The notes beneath the pieces were generated by a model that was given only the letters and a program-made list of their open reading frames with translations, was not told the origin of the DNA and did not search any database. DNA of 64,000 nt from assembly GCF_032598905.1 (NCBI RefSeq), contig NZ_CP122458.1, positions 7,279,001-7,343,000 on the forward strand. Reading direction: 5' to 3'. This document shows positions 8,851-17,377 of this stretch, piece by piece. The position numbers were made by a program, and so were the translations under genes. Every line of letters starts with the position of its first letter. Positions within the stretch are counted from its first letter, which is position 1. The DNA is from Streptomyces sp. 11x1. GTDB taxonomy: Bacteria; Actinomycetota; Actinomycetes; Streptomycetales; Streptomycetaceae.

Positions 8851-10194
8851 ATGAGCTCATCGCCCCGTGAAAGCTCGGAGACCGAGGCCCCCGACGTGTC
8901 CGCAGTCGGATCCAGGGCCTCCCTACAGGTCGTCCTGAGATCGTTAACCGCAAAGGCCGTTGTGCTCGTTCTGGGGGGAGCCGCCACACTGCTGTCGGCG
9001 CGCAGTGTGGTCGAGACTCTCGGTATTGCCGGCTATGCGCTCGTCGCCCTGGTCAGTACGTTGCCGACGCTGCTCGCGGTCTGTGACCTCGGGGTCGGAG
9101 CCGCCGTGATTGACGCCTTCTCCAGCCGTGACCGTGAACACATGCTCCGCACCATCACCGCGGGCGCCCGGACGCTTCTGTGCGCGGGCTCAGCCATTGC
9201 CGTATGCGGAGTCCTGACGGCCGTCTCGGGAGCGACCGACTCACTGCTCGACAGCGCGTCCGGAGCGGATGTCGCCTCCTGCATCGCCGTCGTTGCCGTG
9301 CTGTTCGGCTGCAGCCTGCCTCTCAGCCTGGGCGGATCGGTGCTGGCGGGCCTGGGCCGCTATCACTTCGCCGTGCTGCTGCAAGGAGCCGGCACGGTGC
9401 TCGCATTGACCGTCGTACTGCTCGGAGCCGCGTATAACGCGCCCCCTGCGGTCTTCGTCGCATCTGTGCTTGTCGGACAGTGTGCCGCCGGAGCGGCCAG
9501 CCTGTTGCTGGCTGGCCGCATGCTGAGCCTGCGCTTGCTCCGTGTCGTGCTCTTTCCGCTTCGTCGCTCCCCAGGCACCCGAATCATGCAACTTGCAGGA
9601 CCGATGGCTGTGATCAAGGTGACCTCCGCCGTCGCCTATGGGGCGGATCGCCTTGTCCTCAGCAGCGTTGCGCACCCCGTCGCCGTGGCCGTCTATTCGG
9701 CGGGAGCCCAGCTCTACGCTCCTGCCTCCGCGCTCGTTGCAGCGGCGGCGCTGCCGCTGTGGCGAATGTTCAGTAGGCATCGTCGTACCTCCCCGCAGGC
9801 ACCGCGTCGCCAACTGCTTCAACTCACTGCGTATTTCACCGCGGGCGGCCTAGCGATCAGTGTCCTGCTGGTGACGGCCGGCCCGACCGTGGCGAATTGG
9901 ATGCTGCACGACCGTGCTGCCGTCGGGCCGGGGCTGATGGCTGCCTTTTCCGCCTTGCTCCTCACCCACGCGGTGAACTACCCCGTGGCGATGTGGTTCT
10001 CGGATCCGGCAGGTCTCCGCTTCCAGGCTGTGCGTGCATCCCTCATGGCCGTTGTCAACCTGGCGGTGTCGATTCCGCTGGCCTACTTCATGGGACCCGC
10101 AGGACCTGTGCTCGCCTCCGCCGGTGCCCACTTTCTGTGTGTGACCGTCCCCTGTCATCGCAGGGTCTTCAGTCGTCGTGGCAGGGCGGCGTAG
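8851..10194 (+). CDS. Wzx-like polysaccharide flippase (MOP superfamily)
   Basis: 447 residues, about twelve hydrophobic helices evenly spaced, soluble N-terminal 25 residues. Typical MOP features are the RSLTAKAVVLVLGGAATLLS first helix and GIAGYALVALVSTLPTLLAV second helix, followed by an acidic ADRLVLSSV segment in mid-protein. It would move the lipid-linked repeat unit across the cytoplasmic membrane to the polymerase encoded just upstream. ATG 8851 has AGAGGAAG eight bases upstream. The gene is the last of the rightward group and converges on the leftward APH-fold kinase gene with a 90-bp gap that holds no obvious terminator. Confidence 0.8.
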   Translation: MSSSPRESSETEAPDVSAVGSRASLQVVLRSLTAKAVVLVLGGAATLLSARSVVETLGIAGYALVALVSTLPTLLAVCDLGVGAAVIDAFSSRDREHMLRTITAGARTLLCAGSAIAVCGVLTAVSGATDSLLDSASGADVASCIAVVAVLFGCSLPLSLGGSVLAGLGRYHFAVLLQGAGTVLALTVVLLGAAYNAPPAVFVASVLVGQCAAGAASLLLAGRMLSLRLLRVVLFPLRRSPGTRIMQLAGPMAVIKVTSAVAYGADRLVLSSVAHPVAVAVYSAGAQLYAPASALVAAAALPLWRMFSRHRRTSPQAPRRQLLQLTAYFTAGGLAISVLLVTAGPTVANWMLHDRAAVGPGLMAAFSALLLTHAVNYPVAMWFSDPAGLRFQAVRASLMAVVNLAVSIPLAYFMGPAGPVLASAGAHFLCVTVPCHRRVFSRRGRAA

Positions 10195-10284
10195 TGCTGG
10201 CATCGGAACGCCGTCCCGACGCCTCGGCGGAGCCGTTGACTGTCTTCTCGGGCGTTCACACGGGTGTTCCGCGGGCGCGTGGAG

Positions 10285-11214
10285 TCAGGTGACCTTGAGG
10301 CCCAGCTTCGAGGCGACGTGGTCGCGGAATGCGCCTACCCGTCGGACGCTCGCCGCGGGGGCCGAAGCGAAATAGGACCGGAGTGCTTGGTCGACCTCTG
10401 GCTGAGGGCAGCCGATTCGCGTGGCAAGCTGCGCCAAGGTCCCCTGCGGCTCAATCAGTTCACGAACCACAGCCCTCGCCTTGATCCATCGGAGATGTCC
10501 ACCCGCCTGGACGAGGTAGTGAATGACGTCCCGCAAGGGACGCTGGGTCAGTGACGCGCACTCCCAGTCGACGATGCCCAGCCCCTGGGGAGTTCTGAGG
10601 ATGTTCCAGGGCGCCAAGTCGCCGTGCCCCAACGAGCACGTGCCGCTGTCCGGTCTGCCGAGTGCCGCGGTGATGCCCAGCAGCTCGTCGCGGGAGAGCA
10701 GTCCCGCCTGGCGGCAGTTCGACCAGGCCCGACTCATCACTACGAAGTGGTCCCCCACGAAGTCCGCGAAGAGGAGTTCGGGGACCTTGAACGGAAGCCC
10801 CATCGAGGGGATTTCTGTGAGAACTTCCCCTTCGTTCTGGAGACGCCGGTCATCGCCGTTGCCAACCTTGAGCACGTAGCGAGGGCGGCCAGAAGCAGAG
10901 AGGGCGGCAACGCATCTTCCCGGCGTGGACGAGTGCATGAAGGCCATGCCGTCGACGTCCTCGGGCAACGCGTGGAGGAGGGTGTCCGCGAAGGCCAGCG
11001 GATTGTCGACCTTGGGCCCGATCCGCATGCGCATCACGAGCTGGTCGAAGAGGGCGGCCGCACGGCCGACAGGTCGCAAGGGCCGATCGATGGTGCGCGC
11101 GGCTGCCGTGCCGTGTCGTCCGCCCGTGCTCCGCAACTCGATGCGCCGGCCCAGTGGACCGGCGCGCAACAGCCCGCGCTGCCAGGTGAACTGCGAAACG
11201 TCCGCCATCGTCAT
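10285..11214 (-). CDS. APH-fold small-molecule kinase in the EPS operon
   Basis: 309 residues, cytoplasmic. Protein-kinase-like fold of the aminoglycoside phosphotransferase/choline kinase group: the ATP-binding Lys is in PRYVLKVGNG and the catalytic loop reads LGHGDLAPWNIL (about 191-203; HGD-x4-N). The metal-binding Asp is in GIVDWECA (about 213-218). Such enzymes phosphorylate small alcohols or sugars. Here, inside a polysaccharide operon, phosphorylation of a sugar or of a polyol substituent is more likely than antibiotic resistance. ATG 11214 overlaps the stop of the methyltransferase gene (ATGA), so the two are translationally coupled and may act in sequence. It is the last gene of a six-gene leftward operon. 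Confidence 0.7.
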   Translation of the reverse strand: MTMADVSQFTWQRGLLRAGPLGRRIELRSTGGRHGTAAARTIDRPLRPVGRAAALFDQLVMRMRIGPKVDNPLAFADTLLHALPEDVDGMAFMHSSTPGRCVAALSASGRPRYVLKVGNGDDRRLQNEGEVLTEIPSMGLPFKVPELLFADFVGDHFVVMSRAWSNCRQAGLLSRDELLGITAALGRPDSGTCSLGHGDLAPWNILRTPQGLGIVDWECASLTQRPLRDVIHYLVQAGGHLRWIKARAVVRELIEPQGTLAQLATRIGCPQPEVDQALRSYFASAPAASVRRVGAFRDHVASKLGLKVT

Positions 11215-11960
11215 CTCACAGCTCTCGACACGTAGAGCTGCTCGACCATCAGTCCTCCAGCGATCCTCTGCAGAGGCGGCCTGCATGCGACCGCATCGGC
11301 CCTTCTCAGAGCCGCAGCAGGCAGATTCCGGTGCAGGACGGGAGGGAAGGCCGAGAAGCCACGGCGGGATTCGACCCGGAATCCGGATGCGTGCAGAAGC
11401 TCGATGATGTCCCTGTGTCGCAACTCGTTCGGGCGCTCCGGCCTGCTCTTGGGCACGCGAACGGCGATGGACCGCAGACTGGGACAGTGCCCATGGTTGT
11501 TCAGGATGAGGAGAGCACCTGGCTCCATGTGCTGCCTGATCTTGCGGAGAACAGGTACCCTGACCTCTTCAGGCGCATTCAGAAGAAAACGAAAGACAGT
11601 GACGGCATCGTACGGGCCTGCCAGCAGGTTCTCGGTGAGTACGCAGCCGGTCCTGATGAGTGCTTCGGGGCTGGCCTCTGCCGCGTGCTTGGCCATCTCC
11701 GCCGAGATGTCAACGCCCGTCAGCTCGTCCGCCACACCTTCCAGTCCTCGCAGAATGCGGCCGGTTCCACAGGCGAAGTCGAGAACCCTGAGGCATCCGC
11801 GACGTGCCCGCTCACGCCGAAGCACGTCCAGCAGGACAGGCCTTTCAAGACGCCAGACATGGTCGTCGTAGCTACCCTCGTCGTACTGGCGATTGTAACG
11901 TTCCACCCGTTCCTCGTCGATGAACTTTGCTTCATAGCCGCTCCAGCCTGAACGCATCAT
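11211..11960 (-). CDS. Class I SAM-dependent methyltransferase
   Basis: 249 residues. A standard methyltransferase core: motif I VLDFACGTGRILRGL (about 55-69), acidic ELTGVDISAEMAKHA (motif II), YDAVTVFRFLLNA (motif IV region), then LRKIRQHMEPGALLILNNHG. The FACGTGR motif is close to those of small-molecule and sugar methyltransferases. It most likely O-methylates a sugar residue or biosynthetic intermediate of the EPS. ATG 11960 is selected because GAGGG sits six bases upstream; a second ATG follows immediately. It lies 46 bp after the family 2 glycosyltransferase and overlaps the kinase gene by four bases. Confidence 0.78.
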   Translation of the reverse strand: MMRSGWSGYEAKFIDEERVERYNRQYDEGSYDDHVWRLERPVLLDVLRRERARRGCLRVLDFACGTGRILRGLEGVADELTGVDISAEMAKHAAEASPEALIRTGCVLTENLLAGPYDAVTVFRFLLNAPEEVRVPVLRKIRQHMEPGALLILNNHGHCPSLRSIAVRVPKSRPERPNELRHRDIIELLHASGFRVESRRGFSAFPPVLHRNLPAAALRRADAVACRPPLQRIAGGLMVEQLYVSRAVR

Positions 11961-12006
11961 GCAGGACCCTCTTCTTTTCGGTCGCAGTGGGAATTTCGGT
12001 TTCCTC

Positions 12007-12915
12007 TCAAGAGGAAGCCCGAACGTCCACCAGCTGTTTGGCGCAACGCAGGGCACTTTCGTTCAACCACCAGCGAAGATCTTTGCTCCGGGCCAACCGA
12101 TTGGCCCGCAGCTGCCTGGTGTATCCATGGCTCGCCACCTTCTGGGCTGCGTGCACCGACATGCCCACAAGACGGGAGGTGCGTCGCGCTAGCGCTGTTC
12201 TGGGAAGGCCGTGTACCGACGACATGAGATCGAACTCGGCCTGGTACCTCTCGGCGGGTTGTTGCGTGACTTGAGCGTCATGCACCCGATATGCCGCCAA
12301 CGGGCGGGGCAGGTAACGAAAACGTGCTCCGTCGGCCGCAAGGGAGAGCCACAGATTCCAGTCCATGACCCTGCGCAGCCGTGGGTCCCAAGACGTCTGC
12401 GTCAAGCGGTGACGGCGCACGAAAGTGGCGCAGGACGGAATGAAGCAACCGTACTTACTCAAGGTGAAGTGCGAGAAACGGTGTGCGGGGAGGAGCCTCA
12501 GGTACCGGCCATGCGCATCCACGAATACGCAGTCCCCGAAGACCACATCGGTTTCCGGTTCGGCGGCGATCACGTCGGCTACCACCGCGACGGCGTCCGG
12601 GAGATAGAATTCGTCGGCGTTGAGCCAGCCGAGCCAGTCCGACGTGGCACGGGCCGCAGCCCGGTTCATTGCGTCGGATTGTCCGCGATCGGGGATGCTC
12701 CTGTGATCCAACTGGGGGTGCCGTCGCGAAAGATCCTCCAGCAGTTGTGCCGATCCGTCAGTGGACGCCCCGTCCTGCACGATGTGTCTGAGGCCGGGGT
12801 AGCGCTGACGTGCGACCGATACCACCGCGTCCTCGATATATTGGCGATAGTTCATACTCGGCGTGAGAATGTCGATCGTGGGTCGTCCGATCGTCAATGG
12901 GTTCTCCTTGTCCAT
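12007..12915 (-). CDS. Family 2 glycosyltransferase
   Basis: 302 residues. GT-A fold transferase: IDILTPSMNYRQYIEDAV (about 13-30) and HIVQDGASTDGS (about 45-56) are the nucleotide-sugar binding start, DRGQSDAMNRAAARA and GWLNADEFYLPDAV hold the position of the DxD-type metal site (here NADE), and RRVMDWNLWLSLA is the acceptor-side 'D-W-x-L-W' motif. It adds one sugar to the lipid-linked EPS unit in the cytoplasm. ATG 12915 gives the normal family length and begins just before the conserved fold; the upstream AAGCGGG is a weak ribosome site, and a longer N-terminus cannot be excluded. Gene order places it between a GT4 and a methyltransferase in one leftward operon. Confidence 0.82.
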   Translation of the reverse strand: MDKENPLTIGRPTIDILTPSMNYRQYIEDAVVSVARQRYPGLRHIVQDGASTDGSAQLLEDLSRRHPQLDHRSIPDRGQSDAMNRAAARATSDWLGWLNADEFYLPDAVAVVADVIAAEPETDVVFGDCVFVDAHGRYLRLLPAHRFSHFTLSKYGCFIPSCATFVRRHRLTQTSWDPRLRRVMDWNLWLSLAADGARFRYLPRPLAAYRVHDAQVTQQPAERYQAEFDLMSSVHGLPRTALARRTSRLVGMSVHAAQKVASHGYTRQLRANRLARSKDLRWWLNESALRCAKQLVDVRASS

Positions 12916-13061
12916 GCCCGCTTGGAAAGCGGCTCGATAACCGGAGATGAGCCCGCGCCCAATATTCTTGACGAGCCTGTCGTCCGCATACTGACACGCT
13001 GAGACACGCTCGGATGGCGGGTGCCGGTCAAGAGAGCCGGAGTGGGGCCCAGGCCGCAGCG

Positions 13062-14393
13062 TCAGTGCGACGAGGGGGTGCCGGCACCTCGGGCCCGGCG
13101 ATGTGCGGCCTGCTGCACCGCGCTCTCGTAGACGGCAGCCATGGCGACTGTCCACGACGCTGCGGCGTACCGCTCGGTGTGCACTTCCCGGCAGTGCTCA
13201 CGCAGTGCGGGAAAGAGGTCGCGAGCCGCTGCGAGCGCGTGCGGTAGATCGTCGGCGCCCCGGTAGACCGCGCCCGTACCGTCACGAAGCACACTGTCTG
13301 CCGCGGCTGACCCGCTCAGGGCAAGCACCGGCACCCCCGCGGCCATGGCCTCCTGGTAGATGACAGGTGCCATTTCGGGGCAGACACTTGGGAAGATCAG
13401 CCCCGTGTAGTGGGGCAGTCGGTCCAGGAGCTGCTCACGCGGGAGCGCGCCGAGGATTCGACCACCCTTGGGCAGGGCTTCCCGGCAAGCCACCTCCAAC
13501 GGTCCGGATCCGATCACGTCCAGCCGTTCGCTCGCTGGCCAGTGTTCCAGTAGCGGAATGATGCCCTTCTCCTCGCTCAGCCGGCCCGCAAAGACCCAGC
13601 GGCTGCCCGCTCCCGGTTCTTCCAAGGCGTCCTGGGAGCGCACGGCTCGTGCGCCGTTGACGAAATTCGGTACCAGAGCGAATTTCTCCGCCGGCAGCCC
13701 GAAGCGAAGGTAGAAGGCGCGGCTGTACTCGGAGAGCACCACCAGCCGGTTGGCCCGACGCAGTACGGGATGGGCTGCCGGACCTCTTCTCCCGGCCCAC
13801 GCAAGGGGCAACGTCGCTCTGCGCGCGCTCCGGTAGCAACCGTGCCGCAGTCCCGCCCACCGCTCTCCGTCGGGACATGCGGTGCACATCCTCCCGTCAC
13901 GGAAGAGCGTTCCGGCCGCGCAGGCCGGACGGTAGTTGTGCACCGTGGCGACGAGGGCGCCAGGCCAGCGCTCCAGCCAGCTGGTGCCGAAGTTGGGGAA
14001 GAGGTTATGTACGTGAACGACATCAGGGGCCAGTCGCTCCAGTTCCGCCAGGGGCGACCGACCGTGGCCGGTGGCGACTCGGATCGCAGCCCGCAGGGTG
14101 TACCCCGGCTCAGCCTGCAACACGTCGGTATGCGCGGCGACGATGGTCACCTCGTGCCCGGCGACGCGCAGCGCCTCCGCCTGGTCGAGCACGACGGTGT
14201 TCTCGCCGCTGGGCTGGAGCGAGGAGTAGAAGCTGTGTACCAGCGCCACTCGGTAGGTTGCGGGATGTCCGCGCGGACCCTCGGCCCGGAGGTGGTGGCG
14301 GATATGCGGGTAGCCCTTTGCGTAGTCATGCCCGATTCGGTGCTCACGCTCTCGCAGCTCCCGCATCGACGGTTTCGCCGGAGTGATCGTCAT
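13062..14393 (-). CDS. Family 4 glycosyltransferase
   Basis: 443 residues. Two-Rossmann GT-B enzyme: N-terminal acceptor domain with VALVHSFYSSLQPSGENTVV and DVVHVHNLFPNFG, C-terminal donor domain with WVFAGRLSEEKGIIPLLEHW (about 265-285) and the E-x7-E motif in PEMAPVIYQEAMAAGVPVLA (about 337-356). A central stretch CTACPDGERWAGLRHGCYR has several cysteines and is typical of a subgroup of actinobacterial GT4 enzymes. It transfers a sugar, probably retaining configuration, onto the growing lipid-linked EPS unit. ATG 14393 is the first start after a TAGGG. It is 18 bp from the WecG-type gene and in the same operon. Confidence 0.85.
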   Translation of the reverse strand: MTITPAKPSMRELREREHRIGHDYAKGYPHIRHHLRAEGPRGHPATYRVALVHSFYSSLQPSGENTVVLDQAEALRVAGHEVTIVAAHTDVLQAEPGYTLRAAIRVATGHGRSPLAELERLAPDVVHVHNLFPNFGTSWLERWPGALVATVHNYRPACAAGTLFRDGRMCTACPDGERWAGLRHGCYRSARRATLPLAWAGRRGPAAHPVLRRANRLVVLSEYSRAFYLRFGLPAEKFALVPNFVNGARAVRSQDALEEPGAGSRWVFAGRLSEEKGIIPLLEHWPASERLDVIGSGPLEVACREALPKGGRILGALPREQLLDRLPHYTGLIFPSVCPEMAPVIYQEAMAAGVPVLALSGSAAADSVLRDGTGAVYRGADDLPHALAAARDLFPALREHCREVHTERYAAASWTVAMAAVYESAVQQAAHRRARGAGTPSSH

Positions 14394-14411
14394 GGCCGTA
14401 CCCTAGGAACC

Positions 14412-15344
14412 TCACGGGGGAGTCTTTTGGACTTGGCCGACGAGTTGGCCCGAATTCAGGCCATCGGCCGCGGGGCGCACCGCACTGTCGGCGGTGCGCA
14501 GGGGGCGGCTCGCTTGGCGTACCACGCCCCGAACGAAACGCGCGTTGCCGAACAGGTACCGCCGCCACAGCCGGCGTGGCTCGCATCCCAGACGGAAGAG
14601 CCATTCCATTCCGTTGCGCTGCATCCAGGGCGGTGCCTGCCGCTTGGCGCCGGCGATGAAGTCGAAGGCGGCGCCCACGGCCACGGCCACCACGGGAAGT
14701 GCGGCACACAGGTCGGCGGCCCAGCGGTCCTGCTTGGGGGTGCCGAGTCCCACCCAGACGATGTCCGCTGCGACGGAACGAATGTCCTCCACCTGTTGGC
14801 GCAGTTCCTGGGGGGACAACGGCCGGAAGGGTGGGGAACTGGTGCCGACGATCCGTGTCCCCGGACAACGCTGTCGCAGTTCCCGGTGCAGCGCGTCCAG
14901 CACCTGGGGCGTGGAGCCCAGCAGGTAGTGGTTCAGTTCGGTGTGCTGGGTGAGGGCGAAGACGTCCAGCAGGAGGTCGGGGCCGTAGACGCGAGTGCTC
15001 GGCAGGGTGGCACCACGGTGGAGCAGTTGGTTGGCCCATACGACCGGCTGTCCGTCGGGGAGGTTGAGAGAGGCCGAGCGCAGAATGCCGTGCAGCTCGG
15101 GGTCCCGGTCCGCGAGGGCGAGCGTGTACGCGTTGGACAGATGGACATCGCTGCCAAGAGGGACACCGTGGGCGTCCGGTCCGCCGGTGTCCCCATGGCG
15201 TGCCGCGTGGATCCGATGGGCGAGGCGCACGACGTGGCGGGCCGCGCTCTCGCGGGTGTGCGCGGTGATGGGCACCCCCAGGCACTCGACCACGGGAGCG
15301 GGCGACGTCGGTCCTGTCGTTCGTGAGCTTGGTGGGGCGGTCAT
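14412..15344 (-). CDS. WecG/TagA/CpsF-family glycosyltransferase
   Basis: 310 residues. GT26 family; characteristic stretches are LSNAYTLALADRDPELHGIL, ASLNLPDGQPVVWANQLLH, RVYGPDLLLDVF, then HYLLGSTPQVLDAL and ADIVWVGLGTPKQDRWAADL, ending with VAVAVGAAFDFIAGAKRQAP. Known members transfer N-acetylmannosamine or its uronic acid to undecaprenyl-linked GlcNAc, so it probably adds the second sugar of the repeat unit; the true donor here is unknown. ATG 15344 overlaps the stop of the UDP-xylose synthase gene by four bases (ATGA). The usual membrane-proximal C-terminus rich in W/R (EWLFRLGCEPRRLWRRYLFG) is present. Confidence 0.87.
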   Translation of the reverse strand: MTAPPSSRTTGPTSPAPVVECLGVPITAHTRESAARHVVRLAHRIHAARHGDTGGPDAHGVPLGSDVHLSNAYTLALADRDPELHGILRSASLNLPDGQPVVWANQLLHRGATLPSTRVYGPDLLLDVFALTQHTELNHYLLGSTPQVLDALHRELRQRCPGTRIVGTSSPPFRPLSPQELRQQVEDIRSVAADIVWVGLGTPKQDRWAADLCAALPVVAVAVGAAFDFIAGAKRQAPPWMQRNGMEWLFRLGCEPRRLWRRYLFGNARFVRGVVRQASRPLRTADSAVRPAADGLNSGQLVGQVQKTPP

Positions 15345-16342
15345 GAGGAAGCGGCTTCGGTGCTCAGCGGGAGTGCGGCGGGTCGGTTGTCGCGCTCGGC
15401 GAACTCGGAGAAGGGCAGACGGCGTCGGAAGTCGGTGATGGTGTCGCACAGGCCGCGCTCCACCGGGGTCGTGGGCTCCCAACCCAGGAGGTCGCGGGCC
15501 AAGGTGATGTCCGGGCGCCGCTTTTCCGGATCGTCCTCGGGACGGGGGACCAGTGTGACCTCGGAGCTGGACCGGGTGAGTTTGCTGATCCACTGGGCCA
15601 GTTCGAGCATGGAGAGCTCGTGTGGATTGCCCAGGTTGACCGGCCCTCCGTGGCTGCTGGCGAGCATCCGCATCAACCCGTCGACCACATCGTCGACATA
15701 ACACAGGGATCGGGTCTGACTCCCGTCGCCGGTGACGGTGATCGGCTCTCCGCGCAGCGCCTGGTGAATGAAGGTGGGGATGGCCCGACCGTCGTCCAGG
15801 CGCATCCGCGGGCCGAAGGTGTTGAAGATGCGCACGATCTTGGCGTCGACGCCGCGGCTCCTGCGGTACGCCATGGTCAGTGCCTCGCCGAAGCGTTTCG
15901 CTTCGTCGTACACCGACCGCGGACCGACCGGGTTGACATGGCCCCAGTAGTCCTCTGGCTGCGGGTGGATCAGGGGGTCGCCGTACGACTCGGAGGTGGA
16001 GGTCAGCAGGAACCGAGCATGCTTCGCGGCGGCAAGGTCCAGAGCGTGCCAGGTTCCGGCCGAGCCCACCCGGAGTGTCTCCAGGGGCAGTCTCAGGTAG
16101 TCCGCGGGTGAGGCGGGCGAGGCCAGGTGGAGGACAGCGTCCACCGGCCCCGGCACCTCCAGCCCCTGAGTGACGTCCCAGCGGCAGAACTGGAAGTGTC
16201 GCTCGCCCATGAGATGTTCGATGTTGTCGGCGCTGGATGTCATGAAGTTGTCCACGCAGACCACGTCGTGGCCCGCGTGGAGCAGTCGCTCACACAGGTG
16301 GGAGCCGACGAACCCGGCGCCACCCGTCACTACCGCTCGCAT
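15341..16342 (-). CDS. UDP-glucuronate decarboxylase (UDP-xylose synthase) type SDR
   Basis: 333 residues. Extended SDR: coenzyme motif VTGGAGFVGSHLCERLL at the N-terminus, HLASPASPADYLRLPLETLR (a hallmark of UDP-xylose synthases), catalytic Ser in TSTSESYGDPLIHPQPE and Tyr/Lys in SVYDEAKRFGE (about 140-150). It then reads RIFNTFGPRMRLDDGR and IPTFIHQALRGEPITVTGDG, again typical. The enzyme decarboxylates UDP-glucuronate to UDP-xylose (NAD-dependent), giving a pentose donor for the EPS. ATG 16342 has GAGAGGA six bases upstream. It opens the leftward six-gene operon and is divergent from the priming sugar transferase. A UDP-glucuronate source is not seen in the window. Confidence 0.85.
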   Translation of the reverse strand: MRAVVTGGAGFVGSHLCERLLHAGHDVVCVDNFMTSSADNIEHLMGERHFQFCRWDVTQGLEVPGPVDAVLHLASPASPADYLRLPLETLRVGSAGTWHALDLAAAKHARFLLTSTSESYGDPLIHPQPEDYWGHVNPVGPRSVYDEAKRFGEALTMAYRRSRGVDAKIVRIFNTFGPRMRLDDGRAIPTFIHQALRGEPITVTGDGSQTRSLCYVDDVVDGLMRMLASSHGGPVNLGNPHELSMLELAQWISKLTRSSSEVTLVPRPEDDPEKRRPDITLARDLLGWEPTTPVERGLCDTITDFRRRLPFSEFAERDNRPAALPLSTEAASS

Positions 16343-16412
16343 GGAGGTCCTCTCGGTAGGCCCTGCCCGAGCTGGTGGACGGGGCAACCCGCAGTGTCAT
16401 TGTCGAAAATCA

Positions 16413-16422
16413 GGCATATGCC
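16413..16422. promoter_or_regulatory. GGCATATGCC palindrome in the divergent EPS promoter region
   Basis: A perfect 10-bp palindrome inside an unusually AT-rich stretch (about 16395-16455) between the UDP-xylose synthase operon and the priming transferase gene. It is nearly identical to the motif at 4609-4618. It is suitably placed to bind a regulator of both divergent operons, but function is inferred. Confidence 0.35.
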
Positions 16423-16533
16423 GTGTTTCTATTTATTGGCCAGGCGTGAGCTAAATGTGACGGCAAGTGCGTGGAAACACCTCGCGGTGGAGCACCTTTC
16501 ACTCGTCTGTCGCACCAGGAGAAGGGGCGCGGA

Positions 16534-17193
16534 ATGTCGGCACCCACTGCGGAGACGGCTCGCCGCTGGTCAAACGTGTGCCGCCTGCGGCGACGGGCGG
16601 GGCGGGCGGCCAAACGGACCATCGACATGGTGGGGGCCGTAGCGCTGCTCGTGTTGGCGGCGCCGGTGCTCCTCGCGGCCGTCGTCGCCGTGAGGGCAGA
16701 CACTCCGGGGCCCGCACTGTTCCGTCAGCGGCGCACGGGCTGGTGCGGCAAGGAGTTCAAGCTCCTCAAGCTGCGCACCATGCAGGTCGGCTCCGAGGGA
16801 TTGCGGGTGGCGCTGGCCGACCGAAACGAAGCCGACGGGCGGCTGTTCAAGATTCGCGAGGACCCCCGTGTCACCCCTGTGGGGCGTTGGCTGCGTCGCT
16901 ACTCCCTGGACGAGCTGCCGCAACTGCTCAACGTGCTGATGGGGCACATGTCGTTGGTCGGCCCTCGGCCGTTGCCGGTCGAGGACTCGGACTTCACCGG
17001 GGAGGCGCGGCGTCGCCTGCTGGTCCGGCCGGGGCTCACCGGCTTGTGGCAGATCAGCGGCCGGTCCGACCTCGCATGGGAGGACGCGCTGCGCCTGGAC
17101 CTGGAATACGTCGACACCTGGTCGATCCGGAAGGACCTGGTCATCCTTGCGAGGACGCTGCCTGTCGTACTGCGCGGTGACGGTGCGTACTGA
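16534..17193 (+). CDS. Priming undecaprenyl-phosphate sugar phosphotransferase (polyprenyl sugar transferase)
   Basis: 219 residues. Bacterial sugar transferase family (WbaP/PglC-like catalytic domain). One membrane segment (MVGAVALLVLAAPVLLAAVV, about 32-51) precedes the conserved domain: GPALFRQRRTGWCGKEFKLL, LKLRTMQ, RWLRRYSLDELPQLLNVL, MSLVGPRPLPVED and RPGLTGLWQISGRSDL. It transfers a sugar-1-phosphate (often Glc, Gal or GalNAc) to undecaprenyl phosphate, starting the repeat unit. Only the short catalytic form is present; the long N-terminal multi-helix domain of WbaP is absent, as in PglC. ATG 16534 has AAGGGG seven or so bases upstream. The gene is 184 bp before a surface protein gene. 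Confidence 0.88.
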   Translation: MSAPTAETARRWSNVCRLRRRAGRAAKRTIDMVGAVALLVLAAPVLLAAVVAVRADTPGPALFRQRRTGWCGKEFKLLKLRTMQVGSEGLRVALADRNEADGRLFKIREDPRVTPVGRWLRRYSLDELPQLLNVLMGHMSLVGPRPLPVEDSDFTGEARRRLLVRPGLTGLWQISGRSDLAWEDALRLDLEYVDTWSIRKDLVILARTLPVVLRGDGAY

Positions 17194-17377
17194 CACCGTC
17201 GGTGCCGAGCCGCCCCCGCGGCCGATGTGGCCGCGTGGATCTCGGGAGTGAGCCATTGGGGGGAACTTGAGGCGTCTCGCGCCAATTCAGGAGTGAATAT
17301 GGATATATAGAAGGATATTGGTATCTGTTGGCGGCGCCGCCATCCGGACATGAGATCAGCTGGGAGATTGGTACAAG

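Noticed and set aside
10285..11214. Aminoglycoside resistance gene
   Set aside because: The kinase fold is shared, but the operon context is polysaccharide synthesis and coupling is to a methyltransferase; resistance is not supported.
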